A stretch of DNA of 64,000 nucleotides from Rhodoferax sp. TS-BS-61-7 (lineage in GTDB: Bacteria > Pseudomonadota > Gammaproteobacteria > Burkholderiales > Burkholderiaceae_C), in the NCBI RefSeq assembly GCF_002943465.1, contig NZ_PTQY01000001.1, forward strand, positions 806,001 through 870,000, given 5' to 3'. The notes under the pieces are model-generated. The model worked only from the letters and a program-made list of their open reading frames with translations, was not told where the DNA came from and ran no database searches. The translations under genes and the position numbers were made by a program. Shown piece by piece: positions 43,917 through 53,613 of the stretch. Numbering within the stretch: the stretch's first letter is position 1; every line of letters begins with the position of its first letter.

Positions 43917-44846
43917 TTAGGCACGATCGGCTACACGCTCACCCAGCAAGCCGGAGGGGCGCAGTGTCAACACGATGATCAGAACAACAAAAGCAAAGAT
44001 GTCGGAGTAATGGCTGCCCAGCACGCCGCCGGTCAGGGCACCGATGTAACCGGCGCCAATGGACTCGATCAGGCCCAGCAAAATGGCACCGACCACGGCA
44101 CCCGCCAGGTTGCCAATGCCGCCAAACACCGCAGCAGTAAAGGCCTTCAGGCCTGGCAGGAAGCCCATGGCGTGTTGTGCGGTACCGTAGTTGGAGGCGT
44201 ACATCACACCGGCAATGGCGGCCAACACGGCACCAATGATGAAGGTAGCAGAAATCACCATGTCAGGCTTCACGCCCATCAGACCCGCGACGCGGGGATT
44301 CTCAGCGGTAGCGCGCATGGCACGACCCAGCTTGGTGTAGTTCACCAGCCACATCAGCAGCGCCAGGGACACCGCTGTTACGCCCAGAATCATGACTTGC
44401 GTTGGGGTGATCACCGCGCCGGCAATATCAATGGGGGTGTTGGGCAAGAGCGTGGGATAGGACTTGTAGTTGGGCTTCCAGATGATCATGGCCAGCGTTT
44501 GCAGCAAGATAGACATGCCGATGGCAGTGATCAGGGGGGCCAGTTTGGGACTGTTGCGCAGGGGGCGGTAAGCCACCTTCTCAATCACAAAGTTCAGCGT
44601 GGCAGCAACCACGCAGGCAATGATGAGGGCCAGAAAAAGGATGATGAAGCCGGGGGTACCGGGCATCGCATCCTGCATGAGACCAATCATGGTCCAACTG
44701 GTGAGGGCTCCCACCATCACCACTTCGCCGTGGGCAAAGTTGATCAGGTTGATGATGCCGTACACCATCGTATAGCCCAGCGCGATGAGCGCATACATGC
44801 TACCCAACACCAGACCGTTGATGATCTGCTGTATCAAAATATCCAT
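43917..44846 (-). CDS. livH: Branched-chain amino-acid ABC transporter, permease LivH
   Basis: 309 residues, hydrophobic throughout, with LivH features: GSMYALIALGYTMVYGIINL near the start, INFAHGEVVMVGA, and LGRAMRATAENPRVAGLMGV as coupling helix. It is the first gene of the operon. The upstream 222 bases to the rarA stop should hold the promoter; I could not pick it with confidence. Confidence 0.94.
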   Translation of the reverse strand: MDILIQQIINGLVLGSMYALIALGYTMVYGIINLINFAHGEVVMVGALTSWTMIGLMQDAMPGTPGFIILFLALIIACVVAATLNFVIEKVAYRPLRNSPKLAPLITAIGMSILLQTLAMIIWKPNYKSYPTLLPNTPIDIAGAVITPTQVMILGVTAVSLALLMWLVNYTKLGRAMRATAENPRVAGLMGVKPDMVISATFIIGAVLAAIAGVMYASNYGTAQHAMGFLPGLKAFTAAVFGGIGNLAGAVVGAILLGLIESIGAGYIGALTGGVLGSHYSDIFAFVVLIIVLTLRPSGLLGERVADRA

Positions 44847-45068
44847 AGAAAACTCCGTTGTTCTTGGGTGCGAACGGCATGGCCGTTAACACTGGTGGCG
44901 TTAGACCATCGAAAGCAATAAGCCTGCCACGTCAGGTTCACTGGCGGTGCAGGCAAAAGCAGTGCCGCGATTCTAGCGAGGTCGCGCTGGGGGGTCTTGG
45001 GGCGGCGGGGTGGGTTTACCCTTGAGCGCCATGCCAATTTGGCAACTCATGGCGCATTTCATGCACTA

Positions 45069-46364
45069 TTAGTTTTTCTTCTGATTGCGTGTTTTCAGCT
45101 CGCGCAGCTTCTCACCAATACGAATCTCCAGCCCCCGCTCTACAGGTCGGTAAAACTGCGTATCAGCCATGCCATCCGGCAGGTACTGTTCACCCGCTGC
45201 AAAGCCACCCTCTTCGTCATGCGCGTACCGGTAGCCCTTGCCGTAGTCCAGCTCTTTCATGAGTTTGGTGGGGGCGTTGCGCAAATGCATGGGCACCGGG
45301 CGGGTGCCGTCTTTTTTGATGAAGGCCTTGGCTTCGTTGAAGGCCTTGTAGACCGCGTTCGATTTAGGGGCCACTGCCAAATAAATCACGCACTCGGCCA
45401 GGGCCAGTTCACCTTCGGGGCTGCCCAGGCGCTCGTACACATCGGCCGCGTCCAGCGCCATACGCAGCGCACGCGGGTCGGCCAAGCCAATGTCTTCAGC
45501 CGCCATGCGGATGAGGCGGCGTGCCATGTAGCGCGGGTCGGCCCCACCATCCAGCATGCGCACAAACCAGTAGAGCGAGGCATCGGGGTCCGAACCGCGC
45601 ACGCTTTTGTGCAGGGCCGAGATGGTGTCGTAAAACTGCTCGCCCCCCTTGTCGTAGCGGCGCATGCGCTCGCCCAGCACCTTCAGCAGCCAGACGTCGG
45701 TGATCTCGCCTACTTTCTCTTGCACGGCGGCCACCGCCAGGGTTTCCAGTGTGTTGAGCAGGCGCCGGGCATCGCCATCGGCGTAGGCGATAAGCCGATC
45801 AGTCGCTATGGTTTCAATAGCTGGCAGCGCAGACTGCGCCTGGGCTCGGGTCACTATTTGCTTTAAATTTTCGGCATCCAGCGGCTGCAGCACATAAACC
45901 GCGGCGCGCGACAGCAAGGCCGAGTTCACCTCGAACGAGGGGTTCTCGGTGGTGGCGCCGATGAAGGTGAACAGGCCGCTTTCCACATGCGGCAAAAACG
46001 CATCTTGCTGGCTTTTGTTGAAGCGGTGCACCTCATCCACAAACACAATGGTGCGGCGTTGCTCCAGCCCGTCACGTGCCAGCAGGGCCTGCTCCACCGC
46101 CTCGCGGATGTCTTTGATGCCGCCCAGCACCGCGCTGATGGTGATGAACTGCGCGTCGAACGCATCGGCCATGAGCCGCGCAATCGTGGTCTTGCCGACA
46201 CCGGGTGGCCCCCAGAGGATGCAACTGTGCGGCTGGCCTGACTCAAACGCCAGGCGCAGCGCCATGCCGTCGCCCAGCAGGTGCTGCTGGCCAATCACCT
46301 CACCCAGCGTCTTGGGGCGCAGCAGCTCGGCCAGCGGCTGGTGTTTGGATGGCGGTGGTGCCAT
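45069..46364 (-). CDS. rarA: Replication-associated recombination protein A (AAA ATPase)
   Basis: 431 residues of the RarA/MgsA family. Walker A (GPPGVGKTTIARLMA), Walker B (IVFVDEVHRFNKSQQDAFL), sensor 1 (FIGATTENPSFEVNSAL) and the C-terminal family part (RMAAEDIGLADPRAL, AVAPKSNAVYKAFNEA) are intact. It acts at stalled replication forks. The segment before YADGDARRLLNTLE (TRAQAQSALPAIETIATDRL) is encoded by a sequence that aligns with dispersed repeat R1. lolA lies 18 bases upstream and is probably co-transcribed. Confidence 0.94.
   Translation of the reverse strand: MAPPPSKHQPLAELLRPKTLGEVIGQQHLLGDGMALRLAFESGQPHSCILWGPPGVGKTTIARLMADAFDAQFITISAVLGGIKDIREAVEQALLARDGLEQRRTIVFVDEVHRFNKSQQDAFLPHVESGLFTFIGATTENPSFEVNSALLSRAAVYVLQPLDAENLKQIVTRAQAQSALPAIETIATDRLIAYADGDARRLLNTLETLAVAAVQEKVGEITDVWLLKVLGERMRRYDKGGEQFYDTISALHKSVRGSDPDASLYWFVRMLDGGADPRYMARRLIRMAAEDIGLADPRALRMALDAADVYERLGSPEGELALAECVIYLAVAPKSNAVYKAFNEAKAFIKKDGTRPVPMHLRNAPTKLMKELDYGKGYRYAHDEEGGFAAGEQYLPDGMADTQFYRPVERGLEIRIGEKLRELKTRNQKKN
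45804..45861 (-). repeat. Dispersed repeat R1, degenerate copy 6, inside rarA
   Basis: Reverse-oriented sequence that aligns base for base with copy 5: CGCTAT, TTTCAATAGCT, GCGCA, GGGCT and CTATTTG occur in order at matching spacing over about 57 bases. It is entirely coding within rarA. It is more diverged than the other copies. Confidence 0.55.
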
Positions 46365-46382
46365 GGCGCAGACGCTACTGAC

Positions 46383-47015
46383 TTACTGCCGCACTACGTC
46401 CGCGCCCACCGGGGGCTTGAACGTGAAGGCGCCGGCGTCCAGCGCCGCGTTGGGTTGAAAGCCCACAAAACTCAGCACCGAACGCTGGCCAAAGCTGTCC
46501 AAAATCTCCAGCACCGCCAGTTGGTCCTGTTTGAAGCCCACACGCACCTGCTGCAGCTGGCTGTCCTTAGCCTTGGGCGTGCCTTGCACCCACTGCAGGC
46601 CATCTTTGTCCGGCGCATCGGCCAGTGCAAAGTCGGCTTGCAGGGCTTTCAGGTCGGGCGCTGCCGCAATCAGCGCAGCCGGCGTGGAACCCAGGGCGGC
46701 AGACTGTTTGCGCGCCGTGACCTGGTTCAGGTCCACATCAAACAGCCACAGCGTCTGCCCGTCGGCCACGATGGTTTGTTCGAACGGTTTTTTGTAGACA
46801 AACTTGAAACGGCTGGGCCGGGCAAACTCAAAACTGCCACTGGACACCTTGTTGCGCGCAACCTGCCCCTCTTTGGCGGGAGACGTCACCACCTGGGAAA
46901 ACTCGGCCTTGCCACTTTTCACCGTCTTCACGAAGGTTTCCAAGCTTTCCAGGCCTCCAGCCCTCGCCGATATTGCGCAAGCAGCTATCAAAATAAGAGC
47001 AATTTGTTTGATCAT
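46383..47015 (-). CDS. lolA: Outer-membrane lipoprotein carrier protein LolA
   Basis: 210 residues. LolA carries lipoproteins across the periplasm from LolCDE to LolB. Features: LESLETFVKTVKSGKAEFSQ at the mature start, RPSRFKFVYKKPFEQTIVAD, GQTLWLFDVDLNQVTARKQS, and RVGFKQDQLAVLEILDSFGQ. The signal peptide (MIKQIALILIAACAISARA, then GG) is encoded almost wholly by repeat R1 copy 7. The order ftsK-lolA-rarA on one strand is the usual one in Burkholderiales. Confidence 0.93.
   Translation of the reverse strand: MIKQIALILIAACAISARAGGLESLETFVKTVKSGKAEFSQVVTSPAKEGQVARNKVSSGSFEFARPSRFKFVYKKPFEQTIVADGQTLWLFDVDLNQVTARKQSAALGSTPAALIAAAPDLKALQADFALADAPDKDGLQWVQGTPKAKDSQLQQVRVGFKQDQLAVLEILDSFGQRSVLSFVGFQPNAALDAGAFTFKPPVGADVVRQ
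46951..47004 (+). repeat. Dispersed repeat R1, copy 7, encoding the LolA signal peptide
   Basis: On the plus strand it reads AGGCCTCCAGCCC, a spacer, GATATTGCGCAAGCAGCTAT, then CAAAATAAGAGCAATTT. It is closest to copy 1 in dinB (shared ATATTGCGCAA and CAGCTATCA). Read on the minus strand, in the lolA frame, it specifies about residues 4-22. Confidence 0.85.
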
Positions 47016-47028
47016 GGTCTATTCAGTT

Positions 47029-47068
47029 GGGGTCAGAGCACGTGTGCTGCGCACAGTGCTCTGACCCA
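47029..47068. repeat. REP-like hairpin between lolA and ftsK
   Basis: Arms GGGTCAGAGCAC (47030-47041) and GTGCTCTGACCC (47056-47067) are perfectly complementary, and the interior (TGTGC/GCACA) pairs as well. It lies in the 57-base gap between the ftsK stop and the lolA start. The GGGTCAGAGC stem is one I associate with palindromic repeats in Comamonadaceae; only one copy occurs here. Confidence 0.7.
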
Positions 47069-47072
47069 CAAG

Positions 47073-49397
47073 TTATTCGGAACGGGCCGGCACCAAAATC
47101 TCACGCTGACCGCTGCCGCTCATGGAACTCACCAGCCCGGCTTTTTCCATGTCCTCCACCAGCCGCGCGGCGCGGTTGTAGCCAATCTTCAGGTGGCGCT
47201 GCACCAGCGAGATGCTGGCCTTGCGGTTCTTCAGCACCACTTCCACGGCCTGGTCGTACATCGGGTCCTTCTCGCCGCTGGCGTCGCCACCACCGCCCTC
47301 GCCGTCTTCACCATCCACCGTGCCACCTTCGAGCACGCCTTCGATGTAGTCGGGTTCGCCTTGGCTCTTCAGATAACTCACAACGCGGTGCACCTCTTCA
47401 TCGCTGACAAACGCACCGTGTACACGAATCGGCAGGCCGGTGCCACTGGGCATATAGAGCATGTCGCCCATGCCCAGCAAGGCTTCAGCCCCCATCTGGT
47501 CCAGGATGGTGCGGCTGTCGATCTTGCTACTCACCTGGAACGCAATACGCGTCGGGATGTTGGCCTTGATCAGGCCGGTGATCACGTCCACGCTGGGGCG
47601 CTGGGTCGCCAAGATCAAGTGAATACCGGCAGCGCGGGCCTTCTGCGCCAGGCGCGCAATCAGTTCTTCAATCTTCTTGCCCACCACCATCATCAGGTCG
47701 GCCAACTCGTCGATCACCACCACGATGTGCGGCAGGCGATTCAACGGTTCGGGGCTCTCGGGCGTCAGGCTGAAGGGGTTGTAGATGAACTCGCCCTTGG
47801 CCTTGGCATCGTCGATCTTGACGTTGTAACCCGCCAGGTTGCGCACGCCCATTTTGCTCATGAGCTTGTAGCGTTTTTCCATCTCGGCCACGCACCAGTT
47901 CAGGCCGTGCGCGGCCTGGCGCATATCGGTCACCACGGGCGCCAGCAAATGCGGAATACCTTCGTACACTGACATTTCCAGCATCTTGGGGTCGATCATC
48001 AGCAGGCGCACATCGCGCGCTTCGGCCTTGTAGAGCAAGGACAGAATCATCGCGTTGATACCTACCGATTTACCGGAACCGGTCGTACCCGCCACCAACA
48101 CGTGTGGCATCTTGGCCAAGTCGGCAACCACCGGGTTGCCCACGATGTCTTTGCCTAGGCCCATGGTCAACATGGACTTGGCTTCGTTGTAGACCTGCGA
48201 ACCCAAAATTTCGGACAGCTTGATGCTCTGGCGCTTGGCGTTGGGCAATTCCAGCGCCATGTAGTTTTTGCCGGGGATGGTTTCCACCACGCGGATAGAA
48301 ACAAGACTGAGCGAACGCGCCAAGTCCTTGGCCAGGCCCACGATCTGCGAACCCTTCACGCCTGTGGCGGGCTCGATTTCATAGCGCGTAATCACCGGGC
48401 CGGGCTGGGCCAGCACCACCCGCACTTCCACGCCAAAGTCCTTGAGCTTTTTCTCGATCATGCGGCTGGTCATTTCCAGCGTTTCGGGGGCCACAGTTTC
48501 CTGGCGCAGTTGCGCACCGTCCAGCAAATCGACCTGCGGCAGCTTGCTGTCGGGCATTTCGGTGAACAGCGGTTTTTGCCGCTCCTTGGCCACACGTTCG
48601 CTGCGTGGTAACTCCACGATGACGGGCTCAATCAGCACCGGCGTGGGGTGGTGAATTTCTTCTTCCTCGCGCTCTTCCAGGAACACCTCTTCGCGCTCGC
48701 GCACGGCCAATTGGCCCAGCTCACGGTCCTGGGCCTCCTCGCGCTTCTCACGACGAGACTCCAACAGCGAATCCAGCCGAGCGCCGATGCGCTCCGCCGT
48801 ACGCGTCCAGGAGAAACCAAACACCATCGCCGACCCCAACACTCCCAGAGCAATTGCCACCAAACCCGCACCTGCAAAGCCCAACCAGCGCAGCGCCCAG
48901 GGTCCCACGAGTTGCCCTAGCGCACCACCACTGCTGCCTGGCAAAAATGCTTCCAGGCGGTACAGGCGGGCCCACTCCAGTGAGGTGCTGGCACACAGCA
49001 GCAGCAGCAAACCCACACCGACAATCCAGGCGCCGTGTTTGGCAAGCCCCGCAACCGAGGCATTCGCCCCCTCACCGCGCAAACGGCTGGCCAGCAGGGA
49101 CAACCAGACGCGCCAACCGGCAGCCACACACCACCAGACCGAAAAGCCCAACACAAAGTAGCTCACATCAGCCATCCAGGCGCCCAATCGGCCCACCTGG
49201 TTATGCATGGCCATGCCGGTACCCGAGGTAGACCAGGCTGGGTCCTGCGGCGAATAGCTCAGGAGGGCAATCACCCACAGCAGCAAGGCGATAAACCCCG
49301 CAACCAAGGCGATTTCATTGACGAAGCGCACCGCCCCCGAGGGCGGGCCGGACGCCTCTTGCGAAGAAGAATTCAAGGTATGGAGTGAATAGGTCAT
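47073..49397 (-). CDS. ftsK: DNA translocase FtsK
   Basis: 774 residues. An N-terminal four-helix membrane region (about 20-200), a short charged linker (Glu/Arg-rich), then the RecA-like motor with Walker A ([17 protein letters not shown]), Walker B ([17 protein letters not shown]) and [20 protein letters not shown]. The C-terminal gamma winged helix ([20 protein letters not shown]) recognises KOPS sites and activates XerCD. A Gly/Asp-rich linker ([17 protein letters not shown]) precedes gamma. The ATG at 49397 is chosen over an alternative at 49430. It is divergent from nothing; the Crp/Fnr-type gene lies upstream on the same strand. Confidence 0.95.
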   Translation of the reverse strand: MTYSLHTLNSSSQEASGPPSGAVRFVNEIALVAGFIALLLWVIALLSYSPQDPAWSTSGTGMAMHNQVGRLGAWMADVSYFVLGFSVWWCVAAGWRVWLSLLASRLRGEGANASVAGLAKHGAWIVGVGLLLLLCASTSLEWARLYRLEAFLPGSSGGALGQLVGPWALRWLGFAGAGLVAIALGVLGSAMVFGFSWTRTAERIGARLDSLLESRREKREEAQDRELGQLAVREREEVFLEEREEEEIHHPTPVLIEPVIVELPRSERVAKERQKPLFTEMPDSKLPQVDLLDGAQLRQETVAPETLEMTSRMIEKKLKDFGVEVRVVLAQPGPVITRYEIEPATGVKGSQIVGLAKDLARSLSLVSIRVVETIPGKNYMALELPNAKRQSIKLSEILGSQVYNEAKSMLTMGLGKDIVGNPVVADLAKMPHVLVAGTTGSGKSVGINAMILSLLYKAEARDVRLLMIDPKMLEMSVYEGIPHLLAPVVTDMRQAAHGLNWCVAEMEKRYKLMSKMGVRNLAGYNVKIDDAKAKGEFIYNPFSLTPESPEPLNRLPHIVVVIDELADLMMVVGKKIEELIARLAQKARAAGIHLILATQRPSVDVITGLIKANIPTRIAFQVSSKIDSRTILDQMGAEALLGMGDMLYMPSGTGLPIRVHGAFVSDEEVHRVVSYLKSQGEPDYIEGVLEGGTVDGEDGEGGGGDASGEKDPMYDQAVEVVLKNRKASISLVQRHLKIGYNRAARLVEDMEKAGLVSSMSGSGQREILVPARSE

Positions 49398-49442
49398 TTC
49401 GTTCGCTGGTACTTCACCAGCTGCTACCAATAGGGAGGCGGC

Positions 49443-51208
<1,766 letters not shown>

Positions 51209-51213
51209 GCTGT

Positions 51214-51243
51214 TTGCGGCCTGCGGGCCAAAACGGCTATAAT
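51214..51243 (+). promoter_or_regulatory. Sigma-70 promoter of the rpmB-rpmG transcript
   Basis: TTGCGG (51214-51219) and a perfect TATAAT (51238-51243) with an 18-bp spacer, just after the trxB stop. Transcription should start near 51250, giving an untranslated leader of about 186 nt. Confidence 0.75.
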
Positions 51244-51249
51244 CCAAGG

Positions 51250-51435
51250 CTTTGCTGAGTGCGCCCCGTGAGGGGCCTGCCTGTTTCAGGCACTCTGTGA
51301 GTTCCGCCAATAGCCTTGGCGGGGGGTTACCGCCACCCTTTTTCATGGCGAGGTGAGGTTTGAGCGAGATCGGACAGGTTTGTTTTTCAAACTGTTTTGA
51401 TCGTCAGTAAGAACCGTTTATATCGGAGTGTCCAC
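51250..51435 (+). promoter_or_regulatory. Structured 5' leader of rpmB-rpmG
   Basis: The leader contains several complementary segments. GAGTGC (51257-51262) pairs with GCACTC (51290-51295), enclosing GCCCC/GGGGC and CCTG/CAGG stems, so a three-way junction can form. Further on, CCGCCAA (51304-51310) pairs with TTGGCGG (51316-51322). The same GGCGG (51318-51322) can instead pair with CCGCC (51330-51334), which is followed by ACCCTTTTT. The two choices exclude each other, as in attenuators. Ribosomal-protein leaders are often autoregulatory; I do not recognise a named RNA family. Confidence 0.5.
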
Positions 51436-51669
51436 ATGGCACGCGTATGTGAAGTAACGGGCAAAGGCCCAATGGTCGGGAACAATGTTTCCCACGCCAA
51501 CAACAAAACCAAGCGCCGGTTCCTGCCGAACCTGCAATACCGCCGTTTCTGGGTCGAGACTGAAAACCGTTGGGTTCGCCTGCGGATTTCGAACGCAGGT
51601 CTGCGTTTGATCGACAAAAAAGGTATTGATGTTGTGCTCGCAGATCTGCGCGCACGTGGCCAAGCATAA
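51436..51669 (+). CDS. rpmB: Large ribosomal subunit protein bL28
   Basis: 77 residues beginning [20 protein letters not shown], the standard bL28 start. It lacks the zinc-binding Cys quartet except for one Cys, as in most proteobacteria. It is followed 11 bases later by rpmG, with a good ribosome-binding site (AAGGAG) between them. Confidence 0.97.
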   Translation: MARVCEVTGKGPMVGNNVSHANNKTKRRFLPNLQYRRFWVETENRWVRLRISNAGLRLIDKKGIDVVLADLRARGQA

Positions 51670-51680
51670 GGAGCAGAACC

Positions 51681-51851
51681 ATGGCAACCAAAGGCGGACG
51701 CGAAAAAATCAAGCTGGAATCTACAGCTGGCACCGGTCACTTCTACACGACCGACAAGAACAAGAAAACCATGCCCGAGAAAATGCTGATCAAGAAATTT
51801 GATCCCGTTGCTCGCAAGCATGTGGACTACAAGGAAATGAAACTGAAGTAA
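51681..51851 (+). CDS. rpmG: Large ribosomal subunit protein bL33
   Basis: 56 residues: starts [20 protein letters not shown] and ends [13 protein letters not shown]. It has no cysteines, so it is the zinc-free form of L33. It is co-transcribed with rpmB and ends before a clear terminator. Confidence 0.96.
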   Translation: MATKGGREKIKLESTAGTGHFYTTDKNKKTMPEKMLIKKFDPVARKHVDYKEMKLK

Positions 51852-51874
51852 TTCAGGTTCTTCCGGTCCCGAAG

Positions 51875-51899
51875 AAGCCCGCCTTGTGCGGGCTTTTTT
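51875..51899 (+). terminator. Rho-independent terminator of rpmB-rpmG
   Basis: AAGCCCGC (51875-51882), loop CTTGT, GCGGGCTT (51888-51895), then a T-run. The same 22-bp hairpin occurs in inverse orientation at 52208-52230. Confidence 0.92.
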
Positions 51900-51931
51900 A
51901 CGTCTCGTAGTTTTGCTTCTCTCACCCGCAT

Positions 51932-52015
51932 CAGGCTGGGTTTGGGCGCTCTGCTACGTGTCCCCCGCCCTTCGGGCTCCTCCTTTACCTACGCAGAACA
52001 CCCAAACCCAGCCTG
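51932..52015. repeat. Nested inverted-repeat unit 1 (arms A, core B)
   Basis: Left arm CAGGCTGGGTTTGGG (51932-51946) and right arm CCCAAACCCAGCCTG (52001-52015) are exact complements, and the stem continues with TCTGC/GCAGA. They enclose a 37-nt core (51957-51993) that begins CGTGTCCCCCGCCC and ends CTTTACCTACG, with an internal GCCCTTCGGGC mini-hairpin. The same core recurs inverted in unit 2. It is part of the 400-bp gene-free stretch 51852-52251, which otherwise holds only terminators. Confidence 0.85.
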
Positions 52016-52073
52016 CTGCTGGAGACATGAGCACGCCCTTTCACGACCTAGCGGCGACATGCCAAAACTCGCA

Positions 52074-52161
52074 AGAGCAGCCGGGGAGTGCGTTTTACGT
52101 AGGTAAAGGAGGAGCCCGAAGGGCGGGGGACACGAAGTAAAACGCACTCCCCGGCTGCTCT
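52074..52161. repeat. Nested inverted-repeat unit 2 (arms C, inverted core B)
   Basis: A 24-nt left arm (52074-52097, AGAGCAGCCGGGGAGTGCG then TTTTA) and its exact complement (52138-52161) enclose the 37-nt core in inverse orientation (52098-52134). Arms A and C are unrelated to each other, while the core is identical. The two cores can also pair with each other to make a long alternative hairpin. Confidence 0.85.
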
Positions 52162-52203
52162 GGAGCCCGCGCAAAACTCCACAACCCATGAACCATGCGC
52201 ACA

Positions 52204-52230
52204 CAAAAAAGCCCGCACAAGGCGGGCTTT
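52204..52230 (-). terminator. Rho-independent terminator of the desaturase gene
   Basis: On the minus strand: AAAGCCCGC, loop CTTGT, GCGGGCTTT, then TTTT. It ends leftward transcription from the desaturase gene. Stem and loop are identical to the rpmG terminator. Confidence 0.9.
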
Positions 52231-52251
52231 CGGAAGAAGCGATGGAACGTA

Positions 52252-53466
52252 TTAAACGTGAGCCGCGCGCAGCTTCATGGAGAACTCGCGCAGCGCGGTA
52301 ATTCCGCTCTCTTCAGCGCGGTGGCACCAAGCCTGCAGATCCTTGGCCAATTGCTCGCGGGACACATGGGTGTTGAGCCACATCTGGCGCAGCTCTTCGC
52401 GCATGGTCACCATCTTGTCCAGCACCGGAGATGCGGCGCGGGCTTGGGCCAGTTGGGGGGCGGCAGCGGCAGGCACCTTTTCTTCATCACGGTGCATCCA
52501 GCGCTTGGCGGCTTTCACCACGGCGGCGTCTGCACTGCGGGCCTTGACCGACTCGAACTCGTCACGGGCAGCTTGGCGCACGCCCTTGGCGTATGCGGCC
52601 ATGATTTCGTAGCGGTTAGCAATCAGCGCTTCCAGGGTCTTCTCGTCCGCCACGGGGCGGATGTCGCCGTACGCTGCCTTGGGAGGCGTCTTCTTGACCT
52701 TGGCCAGGCCCATGGCTTGCATGATGCTGATGTACATCCAGCCAATGTCGAACTCGTAGGGCTTGACCGACAGCTTGGCCGAGGTGGGGTAGGTGTGGTG
52801 GTTGTTGTGCAACTCTTCACCAGCAATGATGATGCCCCAAGGGGAAATGTTGCGGCTCTGGTCCGCAGCTTCAAAGTTGCGGTAGCCCCAGTAGTGGGCA
52901 GCACCATTGATGATGCCGGCGGCAGTGATAGGCGTCCACGCCATTTGCAGGGCCCAAACAGCCAGACCAGCAGCGCCGAACAGGAACAGGTCGATGATCA
53001 TCATCAGGCCCACGCCCTGCCAAGAGTAGCGGGTGTACAGATTGCGTTCAATCCAGTCATCAGGGGTGCCGTGGCCAAAACGGGCCATGGTTTCCTTGTT
53101 CTTGGACTCGGCTCGGTACAGCTCGGCGCCTTCAAACAGCACCTTTTTGATGCCGTAGACGTGCGGGCTGTGCGGGTCTTCGGCCTGCTCGCACTTGGCG
53201 TGGTGCTTGCGGTGGATGGCCGCCCACTCTTTGGTCACCTGGCCGGTGGTCAACCACAACCAGAAGCGGAAGAAATGCGACGCGATCGGGTGCAAGTCCA
53301 GAGCGCGGTGCGCCTGGTGACGGTGCAAGAACACGGTCACGCTGATCATGGTGACGTGCGTCAGGGCCAGCGCGAACAACACGATTTGCCACCACGTGAT
53401 GTTCCACATGCCATGGGCCAGCCACTCAATTGCTGCGTTCAGCACAGCCCAATCAGGTAACAACAT
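52252..53466 (-). CDS. Membrane fatty-acid (acyl-CoA) desaturase
   Basis: 404 residues. Three His boxes of di-iron desaturases are present: HRHQAHR, HRKHH and HNNHH, with membrane helices before and between (about 20-45, 60-75, 150-190). The enzyme is of the stearoyl-CoA/DesA type and introduces a double bond, aiding membrane fluidity. The C-terminal 120 residues after the last box form a long charged helical extension beyond the usual domain. The 147-bp upstream spacer should hold its promoter. Confidence 0.88.
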   Translation of the reverse strand: MLLPDWAVLNAAIEWLAHGMWNITWWQIVLFALALTHVTMISVTVFLHRHQAHRALDLHPIASHFFRFWLWLTTGQVTKEWAAIHRKHHAKCEQAEDPHSPHVYGIKKVLFEGAELYRAESKNKETMARFGHGTPDDWIERNLYTRYSWQGVGLMMIIDLFLFGAAGLAVWALQMAWTPITAAGIINGAAHYWGYRNFEAADQSRNISPWGIIIAGEELHNNHHTYPTSAKLSVKPYEFDIGWMYISIMQAMGLAKVKKTPPKAAYGDIRPVADEKTLEALIANRYEIMAAYAKGVRQAARDEFESVKARSADAAVVKAAKRWMHRDEEKVPAAAAPQLAQARAASPVLDKMVTMREELRQMWLNTHVSREQLAKDLQAWCHRAEESGITALREFSMKLRAAHV

Positions 53467-53613
53467 AGTCGGTTCAATCTCTCAACGAGGTTTGGTTATT
53501 TATGAATCAGGGGCAACGTGCACCCCTGTACACCCCAGATTTTAGGTGCTGCAGTCTTTTTTGGCTAGTTAATTCATCTGCAAGTTAAAAGGTCTTAACT
53601 CACGTCAACTATT

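Noticed and set aside
51886..52140. 84-codon open frame in the rpmG-desaturase gap
   Set aside because: Its coding part is made of the nested inverted repeats; there is no ribosome-binding site and it begins inside the rpmG terminator.
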